From assembly GCA_964468125.1 (NCBI GenBank), contig CAYXVF010000028.1:1-58751 (forward strand): DNA of 58,751 nt, written 5' to 3'. This document shows positions 8,903-18,545 of this stretch, piece by piece. Made by a program: the position numbers and the translations under genes. Every line of letters starts with the position of its first letter. The first letter of the stretch is position 1. Origin of the DNA: CAYXVF01 sp964468125 (lineage in GTDB: Bacteria > Myxococcota > XYA12-FULL-58-9 > CAYXVF01). A model generated the notes under the pieces. The model was not told the DNA's origin. It did not search any database and was given only the letters and a program-made list of their open reading frames with translations.

Positions 8903-9736
8903 TCAATTGCTCGTGCGCTGAATGAATTCCACGCGGCGGTTGCGCTGGTGGCAATCCTCAGTGTCCTGGTTGCACACCGGCCGATTCTCACCCATGGACC
9001 GCGTGGTCATTACGTTCGCATCGATGCCGAGGTTGCGCAGGTAGTTGCGAACCGCGTTGGCGCGCTTCTCGCCGAGGGCCAGGTTGTACTCCTGCGTCCC
9101 GCGATCGTCGGCGTGGCCTTCGAGCACGATGGTCACCTGACCGTCCACCTGACGGAGGCATTCGGCGTTCTGGTTGAGCGCCTCGCGTGCATCGACCCGA
9201 ATGTCGAACTCGTTGAAGTCGAAGGGAATGGTGATGAGCTCTACCAGATCTCCACCGCCGCCCGTCGTGGGCCGACATTCGGCGGATACGTTAACTCCGC
9301 TGCTGCCCATCGGCTCGACGCACTGACCTTCCATGCACTGCTCTGGCGGCGTGCATTCTGCGTCCGTTTCGCATTCCGGCACGCACTTCTGATCTTCACA
9401 CTTCATGCCGGTCGGGCAGTCGCCGTCTTCCGTGCACTCTGGCACGCACTTGTTGCTGCGGCAGACGAGGCCGTCACCCACGGACTCGCAATCGCCGTCC
9501 GTGCGGCACTCAGGCTTCACTTCGCACTTGTTGGCCACACACTCGTGGTTTTCGTCGTACTTCTCGACACACTGAGTGTCATCTCGGCACTCTTGGCAGG
9601 TCCCGTTGACGCAGACCTCGCCTTGCTCGGCGCAATGCTCGTCGGTCTCGCATTTTGGATACGTCGGCTTACAGCCCGTTGCGGCGAGCAGGCCCAGCAA
9701 GAGGACGAAGGGAATGGCGGGGAGGCTACGGCGCAT
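8903..9736 (-). CDS. pal: Peptidoglycan-associated lipoprotein (Pal) with Cys-rich N-terminal extension
   Basis: 277 residues with lipobox LAATGC. Residues about 25-155 are a tandem array of short Cys-rich units of the form C.TD.DC....C....C, unlike the short Ala/Gly linker in E. coli Pal. The C-terminal 115 residues are an OmpA-like peptidoglycan-binding domain (VTIVLEGHADDRGTQEYNLALG, then RANAVRNYLRNLGI and NRRVEF), with the Asp and Arg residues that hold diaminopimelate. The role is to tether the outer membrane to the cell wall and support septal constriction. The Cys-rich part must fold with disulfides in the periplasm; Cys-rich envelope lipoproteins are common in myxobacteria. Upstream of cpoB on the same strand. 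Confidence 0.88.
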   Translation of the reverse strand: MRRSLPAIPFVLLLGLLAATGCKPTYPKCETDEHCAEQGEVCVNGTCQECRDDTQCVEKYDENHECVANKCEVKPECRTDGDCESVGDGLVCRSNKCVPECTEDGDCPTGMKCEDQKCVPECETDAECTPPEQCMEGQCVEPMGSSGVNVSAECRPTTGGGGDLVELITIPFDFNEFDIRVDAREALNQNAECLRQVDGQVTIVLEGHADDRGTQEYNLALGEKRANAVRNYLRNLGIDANVMTTRSMGENRPVCNQDTEDCHQRNRRVEFIQRTSN

Positions 9737-9808
9737 GTCTTCGCTCCTACGCGCTCAAGTTGTTGAAATCATTGCGTAATCCAGCCCTCACCGACCGGAA
9801 TGGGAGGC

Positions 9809-9838
9809 AGTGTATGCCGGGGGTTGCGGCAAAGTCAA
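9809..9838 (-). promoter_or_regulatory. Probable promoter of the pal-cpoB operon
   Basis: Reading the minus strand, TTGACT (9838-9833), an 18-nt spacer and TACACT (9814-9809) give a good -35 and a fair -10. The start would be near 9802, about 66 nt before the pal ATG. Confidence 0.5.
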
Positions 9839-10108
9839 CGCATGGTGGGGTGGTGTGCGCACTTCGCGATCCTTCAGAGAACTCGGTTTTCATTAGGGAT
9901 TCCCCAGGGGAAGGGTTCGCGGAGGGCCACCGCCCTGACGTTTTACATGTGCAAAGCGCTTGTCGAGGGTCCCGGGACTCAACACTTTGCGGGCGTGAGG
10001 CGTTTGTGAGAAACATGCGCCCGCCCGTGGGCTGATGCGACATTTCACGGAGTTCCCCGCGCGGAAGGAAAAGCCTACAACCGCGCGGCACGATCGATCG
10101 GAAGCGTC
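9839..10108. other. Intergenic region between divergent pal and MATE genes, with palindromes
   Basis: The gene-free stretch is 9737-10108; the part nearest pal carries the promoter at 9809-9838. The rest holds the dyad TTCCCC-A-GGGGAA (9900-9912), the palindrome GTCCCGGGAC (9969-9978), and a spaced GCAAAG/CTTTGC pair around it. These may be operators for either divergent gene. No RNA gene or convincing small gene is seen, and no clear plus-strand promoter for the MATE gene. Confidence 0.4.
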
Positions 10109-11578
10109 ATGGAAGCGGTGCTGAGCGAGCCGAGCTCGGACGAGAAACCCTACTACTTGCGGATCGAGGACCCGCCGGAACCACACGGGGCGGGGCGTCT
10201 GTTGATCAATCGAGTGCTCGCCTGGAACACGATGCGAATGGCGATGCCCGTCGTGCTCGGCATGGTCACGCAGACCGCGATCAACATTCTGGACACGGTC
10301 ATGGTCGGTCGGCTTCCGACGGAGGTCGCAAATCCCGGCCAGGCGGCGATCGGCTTTTCACTCCCCCTCATGTGGTTGGTGAGCGGTTCCTTGAGTGCGG
10401 TCTGGGTCGGTACCCAGGCGATCGCCTCTCGCCGCTTCGGCGCCGGCGAGCTCGATGAGGCCGGCAAGGTATTGTCGAACTCAGTGACTATCGCCCTCGG
10501 GTCGAGCGTTGTGGTTTCAATCCTCGCCTACTCGGGAGTGCCCGCGTTGGTAGGAGCCCTCTACGAAGATCCCGCGGCGGTGACACTGGGCGTCGACTAT
10601 CTTCGCGCGCGCCTCGTCGGTGTAGTGGCGATGGTCACGACCTTCTCCTTCAAGAGCTTTTTCGATGGCATCGGCCGCACCCACTACTTCTTGGGGGCAG
10701 CGATCGTCATGAACGTGTTGAACGTCGTGCTGAACTATCTGTTCATTTACGGCAACGAATCGCTGGGCATCCCGCTGATGGGCGTGCAAGGGGCGGCTTG
10801 GGCATCGGTTCTCTCCGCCTATGTCGGGCTCGCGGCGCTCTTCGTGCTTGCGCTTCAGCCGTCGATGCTCGCAAAGTTTCGCTATTTCCGGCCCTCGGAT
10901 CTCGACCTTCGAGTCGTTCGGGACATCGTTCGGCTTTCTGTCCCGAACGCCGCGGCGACCATCGTGATCATGGTCGGCTTCAGCGCGTTCTATTGGGTCG
11001 TCGGGCAGGTGAACGATCGGATCGCGGAGGCGGGCAACCCGGTGATCGCGACCGCGAGCCAGGCGGTCGTGACGCTGAACATGGTGACGTTCATGACCGC
11101 GCTCGCCTTTGGTTCGGCCACTGCGAGCCTGGTTGGACAGGCGGTGGGCGCGAAGCGTCCCTACTTGGGCGAGCGCTACGGCTGGGAAGCGGCAAAGCTT
11201 TGGGCGTATGTGATGTGGGGCTTTGGCGCGCTGACCTTCCTGTTTCCCGACTTCTTCATCGAGCTGATCAATCCGGACCCAGCGGTGATCGAAGCGGCGA
11301 GAGTGCCGACGCGAATGCTGGCGACACTGCAGGGGATCGTCGCGATTGCGATGATCTTTGCCCAGACGCTCTATGGCACCGGTGAGGCGAAGTTCGTGAT
11401 GGTGGTCGAGTTCGCACTCCATCTCGTTGTGATGGCCCCCGGCGCCTATCTGTTCGGCCTGGTCCTCGACATGGGACTTCCCGGGGTTTACATCGCGCCG
11501 GCAATTTATGCATGCGCCCTCGCGGTGGCGACACTGCTGCGCTTCCGCACGGGCAGGTGGAAGACCGTCGCCTTTTAG
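10109..11578 (+). CDS. MATE family multidrug/sodium efflux transporter
   Basis: 489 residues. Twelve hydrophobic segments fall in two halves, with the typical MATE start: MRMAMPVVLGMVTQTAINILDT followed by VMVGRL (the family's D.(I/V)MVG.LG signature). The second half repeats the pattern with VTLNMVTFMTALAFGSATASLVGQAVGA. MATE proteins export organic cations or other compounds in exchange for Na+ or H+; the substrate here is unknown. A soluble N-terminal tail of about 40 residues precedes the first span, longer than in NorM. The ATG at 10109 follows GGAAG. Single gene; nothing in the neighbourhood indicates a substrate. Confidence 0.88.
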   Translation: MEAVLSEPSSDEKPYYLRIEDPPEPHGAGRLLINRVLAWNTMRMAMPVVLGMVTQTAINILDTVMVGRLPTEVANPGQAAIGFSLPLMWLVSGSLSAVWVGTQAIASRRFGAGELDEAGKVLSNSVTIALGSSVVVSILAYSGVPALVGALYEDPAAVTLGVDYLRARLVGVVAMVTTFSFKSFFDGIGRTHYFLGAAIVMNVLNVVLNYLFIYGNESLGIPLMGVQGAAWASVLSAYVGLAALFVLALQPSMLAKFRYFRPSDLDLRVVRDIVRLSVPNAAATIVIMVGFSAFYWVVGQVNDRIAEAGNPVIATASQAVVTLNMVTFMTALAFGSATASLVGQAVGAKRPYLGERYGWEAAKLWAYVMWGFGALTFLFPDFFIELINPDPAVIEAARVPTRMLATLQGIVAIAMIFAQTLYGTGEAKFVMVVEFALHLVVMAPGAYLFGLVLDMGLPGVYIAPAIYACALAVATLLRFRTGRWKTVAF

Positions 11579-11808
11579 CGCGTCGCGCTGAGATCGACAC
11601 GCGCTACGCGGAGCTCGAGATTGTCAGTCATTCGTCTGCGGCAATCCCGCCGGGCGGTCCCAACGTCTGGTCCGAGACGCCGAGCGCGTGGTGCTCGGCG
11701 CCACGGAAAGCTACCACCCTGTTGGCTCCCTGCGCCCGCCGTTGTTCCATCTGGGCTTGAATCCAACACGTCGATCGCGAACGGTGGGGTCCTGACGAAG
11801 GACGTACC

Positions 11809-14800
11809 ATGCCGCAGCCGATTCGCACTGCCATTCTGGTGTTGGCCCTCGCGCCCATGGGCTGCGTTTTGGACGTTGACTCAACGGACGCCTTCATCGG
11901 CTGCGAGACCAACGAGGACTGTCCAAGCGGTCTGAATTGCGACGCGGTGTTCGGCTGTGTAGAGGGGCCCACCGGCGCCGACCGTCCCGAAGCGCCCGTT
12001 CTCCAGGTTGCGGCCGAAAACCCAGGAATCCGCCCGGTGGACCGCTTCCCGCTCGCGCTCACGGTCGCGGACCGCAACTTCGCGGCCGGTGACCGGGTCA
12101 CGGTCACCCTGGAGTACGCGGCCGGCCCAGAAGGCCCCTTCTTTGCGCTGACTGAAGCGGAGCCCGGAGGCGTTGCCAATCCGCTCCGTCAGAGCCTCGA
12201 CACCACCGTCACGTGGGACGTTCTCGCCGACGCGAGCGGGAGCAATGGCCCACTCAGCCTCCACCCGGACGGCTACGTGAGCTACGCCGAGGGGATCTAC
12301 ATCCGCGCGCGCGCCGTAGACGACCGCAATCTTGAGGCAACGCCAGTGGTTGTCGGACCTTTCGATGTTGGCAATACCCCGCCCGAGACCGTGGTGCGCC
12401 CCTTCGCGCTCGAGCGCTACGGCTCCGGAGTGCCCGTGCAGCTCGCGATTTCCGACACCGCTTCCGACAACGCGAGAATCGAGGTGCAGTTCCGAACCGA
12501 CGACTCCGAGCCCTGGCGTTCCGCTCTTGCCAACCCCAACGAGGACCTCGCAACCTCCGATTCAGGCCGCGATTCGGTGGTGATCTGGAACTCCGTCGCT
12601 GACCCGGAAGATGACATCGACGCTCCCCAGGGGATCGGGCAAGCGACACTGAGAGACGTAAGCGTTCGAGCCCGGGCAATCGATAGCCCAGACGGCGAGA
12701 ATGAGTTCATCGGCCCCTGGTCGGCACCCGAGATGATCGCATCACTGCGAAACCAGAGCCCGCCCATTGTTGCCCAGGCTCGCATCTTGGCACCGAGCGC
12801 GGCCCGTGGCGCGAACCCGATTTTCGTCGAACTCGTGATCGCGGACGCAGAGCTGGACCGCGCGGATCTCCGGGCCGAAATCGCTACGGTCGACGATCGC
12901 GTGTTTCGCCCCCTGGCCGAGTGGACGGACGTACGAAGCGGCGGTTTGGTCGATATCCCAACCACCGCCGAGGGCATTCGCCACATCGTCGCGTTCGACC
13001 CGGGAGATGTCCCGTGGCAATCAACGGGCAGCACACTTCGGATCAGCGTGACTGACGGCTTTCCGCCGGAGGCTCCCGAGAGCACGTCAGTAGAGCTCGT
13101 GGTCCCTGGCGATAGCGTGGGGCTGACAGGAGCGTCGCAGTTCTACGACCGATACTATGCCAATCAGCGGATCGCGGCGGTCGTGTGGTGCGACCTCGAC
13201 GGCGACGGACGAGACGATCTGGTCTACGGCAGCGACTCCTCGGTCTTCCTCCAGCCTACCTCCCGTGGGCGAACGGTCTTTCAGCGAGGACTTGGCGGCA
13301 ATACGATCAACACTCTCGCGTGTGCGGATCTAAACGACGAGGGTGTCGACGAGTTGGTCGTCGGACGTTCGGGCGGGCTTACGGTCTACACCGTGGCCGA
13401 CGGGTCTTTCCTGACCTCGCGAGCTGTCTTGAACGGTGGGTCCTTGGGTCTGAGTGTCGTTGACGCCAACACGGACACTATTCCCGACCTCGCCGTTTTC
13501 GACGATGGCGTGGAGCTTTGGATTGGAAACGGCAACCTCAACTTCAGCGCACAGGATTTTGGCGGAAGCCCGACCCTCGAAGGCACGGGCCTCTTCGCCA
13601 CTGCCACCATCGGAGACTTCAACGGCGACGGCATTGGCGACATCGCAATGGGCTTCATCTTTGGCGACGTCGAGATCTATCGCGGACTGTCCCGAGCTCC
13701 ACTCTCGTACGAGTTGAACCCAAGCACTGTCCTCCCGACCTCTGAGTTCATTTCAGCTATGGGTGCCTCCGACCTGGACGGCGATGGGCGCGATGACCTC
13801 CTGACCACCATCGAGAGCGACGACCGGCTCTGGATTCATCAAACGCTGGGAGCCGAAGGAGACGATCTGTTCTCTCCTCCTACCCGCATTCGCGTAGGCG
13901 ACCGCCCTGGCGATTTCGCGTTTGGTGATGTCCAGGGGACAGGTCGCCGAGACCTCTATATCGTCACCGGAGGCGATCGTACTGTCGCGTCCCTTCCAGC
14001 GGTCTCGAATGGGCTTTTCGAGACGCCGACCTTCGATCTTCTCGAGTCATTTCCATTGGAAATCGCGGTGGGCGATCGGGACGGCGACGGTGTCGCCAAG
14101 GATATTGCGGTCACCTATTGGCTCTTCGGTGGCGACGAAAGCCCAGATCGAGACCCGACCGACCGGGCGGTCGCGGGTCGGGTCGTGGTGATGGACCAGC
14201 GCCTGAGCCACGGCGCCGCGGCAAACGGCACGGCGTTTGTTCTGGACGCACCGTTCCTATCTCGTGATCTCACCATGGGTGACTTTGATGGCAACGGGGT
14301 CGGGGATATTGCTCTGGTGGGATCTCCCGGCGACCAGATTGGTGTCTTCTGGGGTGAGGCGGTGGGAGGAAACGCCACCGGGAGCTTCACGTTTGAGCTT
14401 CTCGTGAACGATGCCACCGGGCTATTGAGCATTGCCTCCGGTGACCTCAGTGGCGACAGCCTACCGGACCTCGTTGCAGTGGGTCCTGGCCAGAGCGAGG
14501 CGATTGCTCTGCTCAATCTGGGAAGGACCCGAATGCGCCGAGACCTTCCCGGGTTTGGCGGTGCCGATGTGACCTTGGGGGACCTGGAGGGCGACGGAGA
14601 TCTCGACATTCTTGGAATGAGTGTCAGCAATCAGATGCGTGTGTATCGCAACGATGATGCGACCTTCGTCGATGCGGGAGCTTTCGCGATGGGACTGAGC
14701 GGGACGACCGAGCAAGCGGACATCACCGTGGGTGACTACAACAACGACGGATTGCTAGACGTCGTGGTCACCAATCCACTCGAAGCGGCACACCTCATCC

Positions 14801-15990
14801 AACAGATCCCGGGCGGTTCTCTGAGCTTCGCGGCCCCTTCGGTCTTCCTCGGCGCGTTAGATGGATCCACCGCCAGTGCGGCAAGCTCCGGTGATCTCAA
14901 TGACGATGGGGTCGACGACGTTTTCATCTCGTTTGCGGATTCCTTTCCTCAAGGAGGAAGGATTGCCCTTGGCTCCCCAACTGGTCCCCTTCTGGGCCAA
15001 AGCGTTTTTGCGGGAGCGGAGATGCCCGATGCTCTGATCGTGGACGTGGATGGCGACGGTACACGGGATGTGGTTGCCCTCAGCCGAGGCGAATTCGTCC
15101 GCGACACCGACGGTCTGTACATCCACCTGGCTCGACGCGCGGATGGGCAGGCCACGGGGGAAGTGGTTTTTGAGCGCTACCAGCTCCTGGGCCCACGCCC
15201 GCAGAACACCTCGATGTTCGATCTGAACGGAGACGGAGTACTCGACGTGGGGACGGCCGGCTTTCGCAGCGACGACGGTGGCGACGCCACCGATCTCTTC
15301 GTGAGCTATGGGGTCTCCGAGAGCCGGGAGCCGAGGCGAGTGCCGATGAGTCGAGTTGCCTTTGGGGCAGACGTGGTGCCCGCGTCGGAGCGGTGGACCG
15401 ACGGAGGCCCGGCGCCGTCCGTGCTCGTTCTTCCAAACGCAGGCCCCTTCAACGAGGTCGACGCCCATCGCCCGGAGGGCTCCATTCCAGTGACGCCCGT
15501 GCTGCGCATCGAGGGCGATCTTCGCATCGTGACTCTTGGGCCTGATCTCCTGGGCGATCCCTCAGCCGACGCTCGGATCGCCTTCTTGAATCGGTTGGGA
15601 CCGGTGATTGAGGGCGCCGATCTTCCGCAGCGTACGGGCCTGGATATCGACGAAGGGCGTGCGTTCCGAATTGACCTACCGATTCTATTGGGCGAGCGGG
15701 CTATGGTCGAGACGTCGACTCCGCTCACCTTAGTCCTGACCACCCGCGACTGGCACCGTGCCCGCGACGTACAAAGCGATCCTCGCTCGAACGGCGAGCT
15801 TGCCGATGTTCTTGCGCCCGAAGTCAACGGCGTCGCTCAGCTCCAGTTCACGGAGCGGCGTGTACTGATCCCCGAGGACGACGACGGAGACCTCGGCACC
15901 GGTTCGGGTCCACGCTACATCCGTGACCTCACGAACGGACGCTTGAGGATTCTGACCGATGAGCTCGGAGTGTTTCGGGCCTATCGCTAG
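11809..15990 (+). CDS. Large FG-GAP/VCBS-repeat lipoprotein
   Basis: 1393 residues with lipobox LAPMGC, followed by a Cys-rich stretch of the C.TNEDCPSGLNC type also seen in neighbouring lipoproteins. Residues about 60-440 look like tandem Ig/fibronectin-like domains (NTPPETVVRPF..., FIGPWSAPEMI). From about 455 to 1170 there is a long series of FG-GAP/VCBS repeats: DLDGDGRDDLVYG, DLNDEGVDELVVG, DFNGDGIGDIAMGF, DLDGDGRDDLL, DFDGNGVGDIALVG, DLEGDGDLDILGM and more. These build calcium-binding beta-propellers used in surface adhesion and protein contacts. The ATG at 11809 follows GAAGGA. It stands alone between a MATE gene and a convergent antiporter gene. Confidence 0.85.
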   Translation: MPQPIRTAILVLALAPMGCVLDVDSTDAFIGCETNEDCPSGLNCDAVFGCVEGPTGADRPEAPVLQVAAENPGIRPVDRFPLALTVADRNFAAGDRVTVTLEYAAGPEGPFFALTEAEPGGVANPLRQSLDTTVTWDVLADASGSNGPLSLHPDGYVSYAEGIYIRARAVDDRNLEATPVVVGPFDVGNTPPETVVRPFALERYGSGVPVQLAISDTASDNARIEVQFRTDDSEPWRSALANPNEDLATSDSGRDSVVIWNSVADPEDDIDAPQGIGQATLRDVSVRARAIDSPDGENEFIGPWSAPEMIASLRNQSPPIVAQARILAPSAARGANPIFVELVIADAELDRADLRAEIATVDDRVFRPLAEWTDVRSGGLVDIPTTAEGIRHIVAFDPGDVPWQSTGSTLRISVTDGFPPEAPESTSVELVVPGDSVGLTGASQFYDRYYANQRIAAVVWCDLDGDGRDDLVYGSDSSVFLQPTSRGRTVFQRGLGGNTINTLACADLNDEGVDELVVGRSGGLTVYTVADGSFLTSRAVLNGGSLGLSVVDANTDTIPDLAVFDDGVELWIGNGNLNFSAQDFGGSPTLEGTGLFATATIGDFNGDGIGDIAMGFIFGDVEIYRGLSRAPLSYELNPSTVLPTSEFISAMGASDLDGDGRDDLLTTIESDDRLWIHQTLGAEGDDLFSPPTRIRVGDRPGDFAFGDVQGTGRRDLYIVTGGDRTVASLPAVSNGLFETPTFDLLESFPLEIAVGDRDGDGVAKDIAVTYWLFGGDESPDRDPTDRAVAGRVVVMDQRLSHGAAANGTAFVLDAPFLSRDLTMGDFDGNGVGDIALVGSPGDQIGVFWGEAVGGNATGSFTFELLVNDATGLLSIASGDLSGDSLPDLVAVGPGQSEAIALLNLGRTRMRRDLPGFGGADVTLGDLEGDGDLDILGMSVSNQMRVYRNDDATFVDAGAFAMGLSGTTEQADITVGDYNNDGLLDVVVTNPLEAAHLIQQIPGGSLSFAAPSVFLGALDGSTASAASSGDLNDDGVDDVFISFADSFPQGGRIALGSPTGPLLGQSVFAGAEMPDALIVDVDGDGTRDVVALSRGEFVRDTDGLYIHLARRADGQATGEVVFERYQLLGPRPQNTSMFDLNGDGVLDVGTAGFRSDDGGDATDLFVSYGVSESREPRRVPMSRVAFGADVVPASERWTDGGPAPSVLVLPNAGPFNEVDAHRPEGSIPVTPVLRIEGDLRIVTLGPDLLGDPSADARIAFLNRLGPVIEGADLPQRTGLDIDEGRAFRIDLPILLGERAMVETSTPLTLVLTTRDWHRARDVQSDPRSNGELADVLAPEVNGVAQLQFTERRVLIPEDDDGDLGTGSGPRYIRDLTNGRLRILTDELGVFRAYR

Positions 15991-16124
15991 CGATCGCAGC
16001 GATGCTTGCTTGGGCTCGGGGTCGCCTTCCGCTTCCGGATCCTGGCGACGCTCTTCCGCGTCCCACGCCGCGTCGCGCGGGGGACGGCCTGCTCGCGAGC
16101 ACGTAGACCGGGCGTTTCGTCTCT

Positions 16125-17510
16125 TCAGGTCAGGAACACGAAGGTCACCACCAGGAAAAGGGGGATCAGGATTGCGACGCTGTAGGCCATATAGCCAAAG
16201 AAGCTCGGCATCTTGACCCCGTCTCGCTCGGCGATCGCCTTCACCATGAAGTTCGGGCCGTTTCCGATGTAGGTGTTTGCGCCCATGAATACAGCGCCGA
16301 GAGAGATCGCGACCAAGATCGCTTCTCCTCCATCGGCGCTGAGGAGCGTGGACAGATCGTTTGCGTCCGTGTGGAGCAAGCCACTGGCTGTCGATGTGAA
16401 GGTCAGGTAGGTGGGCGCGTTGTCGAGGAAGGACGAGAGGACTCCAGTCGCCCAGAAGAACTGCCAGGGCTCTGTGACGCCGAGCTCGCTGCCCTTCGCG
16501 TTCAAAATCGCGAGCGCTGGGATCATCGTCGCGAAGATTCCGACGAAGACCACCGCCACCTCGACGATTGGGGCCCAGGAGAAGCCATTCTCTCGCCTCA
16601 GCGAGGCCTTGCCGATGAGAAGCGAGAGCCCGGCCATGGACAACATTCCGACTTCCTGTACGCCCACGGGAGGGTGGAGATAGCCCTGCGCGATGATGAC
16701 CGCGATGACGCCGCCCAAGAACAAGAAGTTCATCTTGCCTTCGATCTTGAGCGGTTCTTTGCCGACGAAGAGTGCTTCTTCGTCGAGATCCCCCGGAGTC
16801 TCGAGGTCTTCTTTCCGGAAGACCTGATTGTCGACGATGTAAAACAGCACCAGGCCCATGCTGACCATGAAGATCCATTCCACCCAGAGATTGAACGTCC
16901 AGAAGAAAGGAACGCCGCGAAGGAAGCCGAGAAAGAGCGGCGGATCGCCGAGGGGCGTCAGGAGCCCGCCGATGTTGCTCACCAAAAAGATGAAGAACAC
17001 CACGACGTGGACTTTTCGCTTTCGTACGACGTTTGCGCGCAGCAGCGGCCGGATGAGAAGCATCGATGCCCCGGTGGTTCCGATGAACGAAGCCAAGAGC
17101 GAGCCGATGGCCATCATGACCGTGTTGACGCCGGGGGTTCCCGCTAGTGTGCCGCGCACGACGATGCCGCCGGCGATCACGAAGAGCGATCCGAGCAGGA
17201 CGATGAACGCGACATATTCATGCAGCGTGTGCATGAGAGCGTGCACGTCGAGCACGCCCATCCAGATCGCAATTGGTAGGCCGAGGGAGAAGGAGACGAT
17301 CGCGCGGTTCTTGTTCGACTCCCACCAGTGCTCGGCTACGAGTGGCAAGACGGCGATGGACCCGAGCATCAGCCCAAAGGGGATCACGCTCCAGAGCGGC
17401 ACGCGCTCCCCCAAAGGCACCCCGTGATGCTCACCGCCGGCATCTCCGGACGCTAGCGCGAGGCTCGGGAGGAGTAGGGGCACCAGAAAAGCCGCGACGA
17501 ATCGGATCAC
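16125..17510 (-). CDS. nhaD: NhaD-type sodium:proton antiporter (ArsB/NhaD/citrate transporter superfamily)
   Basis: 461 residues with 11-13 hydrophobic segments. Typical family segments are seen: SFIGTTGASMLLIRPLL (re-entrant loop of the first half), FFIFLVSNIGGLLTPLGDPPLFLGFL (the NIGG.LTPLGDPP signature of NhaD proteins) and NAPTYLTF plus FMGANTYIGNGPNFMVKAIAE in the second half (TYIGNGPN motif). It likely exchanges Na+ or Li+ for H+ at the inner membrane for pH and salt homeostasis. The first 20 residues could be a cleaved signal, which occurs in some NhaD proteins. It is convergent with the FG-GAP lipoprotein gene. Confidence 0.88.
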   Translation of the reverse strand: MIRFVAAFLVPLLLPSLALASGDAGGEHHGVPLGERVPLWSVIPFGLMLGSIAVLPLVAEHWWESNKNRAIVSFSLGLPIAIWMGVLDVHALMHTLHEYVAFIVLLGSLFVIAGGIVVRGTLAGTPGVNTVMMAIGSLLASFIGTTGASMLLIRPLLRANVVRKRKVHVVVFFIFLVSNIGGLLTPLGDPPLFLGFLRGVPFFWTFNLWVEWIFMVSMGLVLFYIVDNQVFRKEDLETPGDLDEEALFVGKEPLKIEGKMNFLFLGGVIAVIIAQGYLHPPVGVQEVGMLSMAGLSLLIGKASLRRENGFSWAPIVEVAVVFVGIFATMIPALAILNAKGSELGVTEPWQFFWATGVLSSFLDNAPTYLTFTSTASGLLHTDANDLSTLLSADGGEAILVAISLGAVFMGANTYIGNGPNFMVKAIAERDGVKMPSFFGYMAYSVAILIPLFLVVTFVFLT

Positions 17511-17657
17511 GTGGTCTCCACATCAACACTCGAAGGTAAGGGACCCGAGCGTAAACGCAGCCCTCGGGTGAGGTCAAAGCTGTGGACGGGCACGGATCGC
17601 CCTCGCCTCGCTGCATCTTGCTCGCCGCGGACGCTGCCGTGTAGCATCCCGGAAGAC

Positions 17658-17912
17658 ATGCGCACTCTGCTCTACCTGTTGCTCCTCGTGGTCGCTTGTT
17701 TCTCCTGCGGGGTCGAGCCAACGGTGACCTGCGCCGACGACAGCGCCTGTTTCGACGGTTACCGCTGCGACGAGGTGACCGCGACCTGCCGGCGTGCCTG
17801 TGAAGCCCAGAGTGACTGCCTGGCGAGTCAGTTTTGCGACATTCCCACGGGGGAGAGCGTCGGCGTGTGCCGACTCGACGACGGCGGACAGAGCTCCAAC
17901 AACAACAACTGA
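17658..17912 (+). CDS. Small Cys-rich lipoprotein
   Basis: 84 residues. The start is the ATG at 17658, preceded by GGAAG; upstream in-frame codons lack coding character. Signal peptide MRTLLYLLLLVVAC with a VVAC lipobox. The mature part has evenly spaced Cys pairs (TCADDSACFDGYRCDEVTATC, then CEAQSDCLASQFC), the same type of disulfide-rich repeat as in the pal N-terminus. It ends in a polar tail of four Asn. Function unknown; probably outer-membrane attached. Confidence 0.7.
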   Translation: MRTLLYLLLLVVACFSCGVEPTVTCADDSACFDGYRCDEVTATCRRACEAQSDCLASQFCDIPTGESVGVCRLDDGGQSSNNNN

Positions 17913-18017
17913 GAGACCTCGAGAACTGATGGGCGCATCCTACATTGCCCCACCTCGAGGACCGGGCACTGCGGCGGCGACGTCAGAGCTAGCGCTCGTT
18001 ATCTACTCACCCCTTGG

Positions 18018-18045
18018 CGTGGCCCCCTGAAAAAAGGGGCCCACT
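18018..18045. terminator. GC-rich hairpin between convergent genes, possible terminator
   Basis: GGCCCC (18021-18026) and GGGGCC (18036-18041) form a perfect 6-bp stem, extendable with GTG/CAC. The loop contains six A. It lies between the small lipoprotein and the convergent rpiB stop. No U-tract follows on either strand, so intrinsic termination is uncertain. Confidence 0.3.
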
Positions 18046-18072
18046 CGGGGGGACGCGGGCCAAGTCTGTCGG

Positions 18073-18525
18073 TCAGTCCGAATGCTCGCGGGATTCCGCG
18101 TCGCGGATCGCTCCGACTTGTTCCGCGGCGCGAGGGTCGTTCGCGGGGGTGGAGAGCCAGGCCTCGACGATCTCTTTGGCCAGGTCCGTCGAAACCCAAC
18201 GGTTCGACAGCGCTAGAACGTTGGCGTGATTCCAAATCCGCGCACCGCGGGCCGTTTCCGCATCGCAACACAGAGCGGCGCGAATGCCCGGGACCTTGTT
18301 CGCGGCGATCGAGATCCCCGTCCCGGTCCAGCAGAAGAATACGCCCTCGTCGCACTCGCCGGACGCGACCGCCCGTGCCGCTTCGAGCGCCACCTCTGCG
18401 TAGGGTTCGTCGCCTCCGCTCTTCAAGCTCCCAAAGCGCACGACCGTGTGGCCACGCTCTTCGAGCAGGGCTGCGATGGATTCGTTGACCGGGTAGACCT
18501 CGTCACTCACGACTGCGAATTTCAT
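18073..18525 (-). CDS. rpiB: RpiB/LacA/LacB-family sugar-phosphate isomerase
   Basis: 150 residues, the normal family length. It starts with the family's KFAVVSDE pattern and carries the phosphosugar motif WTGTGISIAANKVPGIRAALC, close to the usual CGTGIGMSIAANK.KGIRAA block but with CW-TGTGIS in place of CGTGIGMS, as in a recognised sub-branch. The RpiB isomerases interconvert ribose-5-P and ribulose-5-P; related members act on other pentose or hexose phosphates, so the substrate is not certain. It lies 20 nt downstream of the membrane kinase gene on the same strand and is probably co-transcribed with it. Confidence 0.85.
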   Translation of the reverse strand: MKFAVVSDEVYPVNESIAALLEERGHTVVRFGSLKSGGDEPYAEVALEAARAVASGECDEGVFFCWTGTGISIAANKVPGIRAALCCDAETARGARIWNHANVLALSNRWVSTDLAKEIVEAWLSTPANDPRAAEQVGAIRDAESREHSD

Positions 18526-18545
18526 TCTCTACCCCTTCTCGCTCG

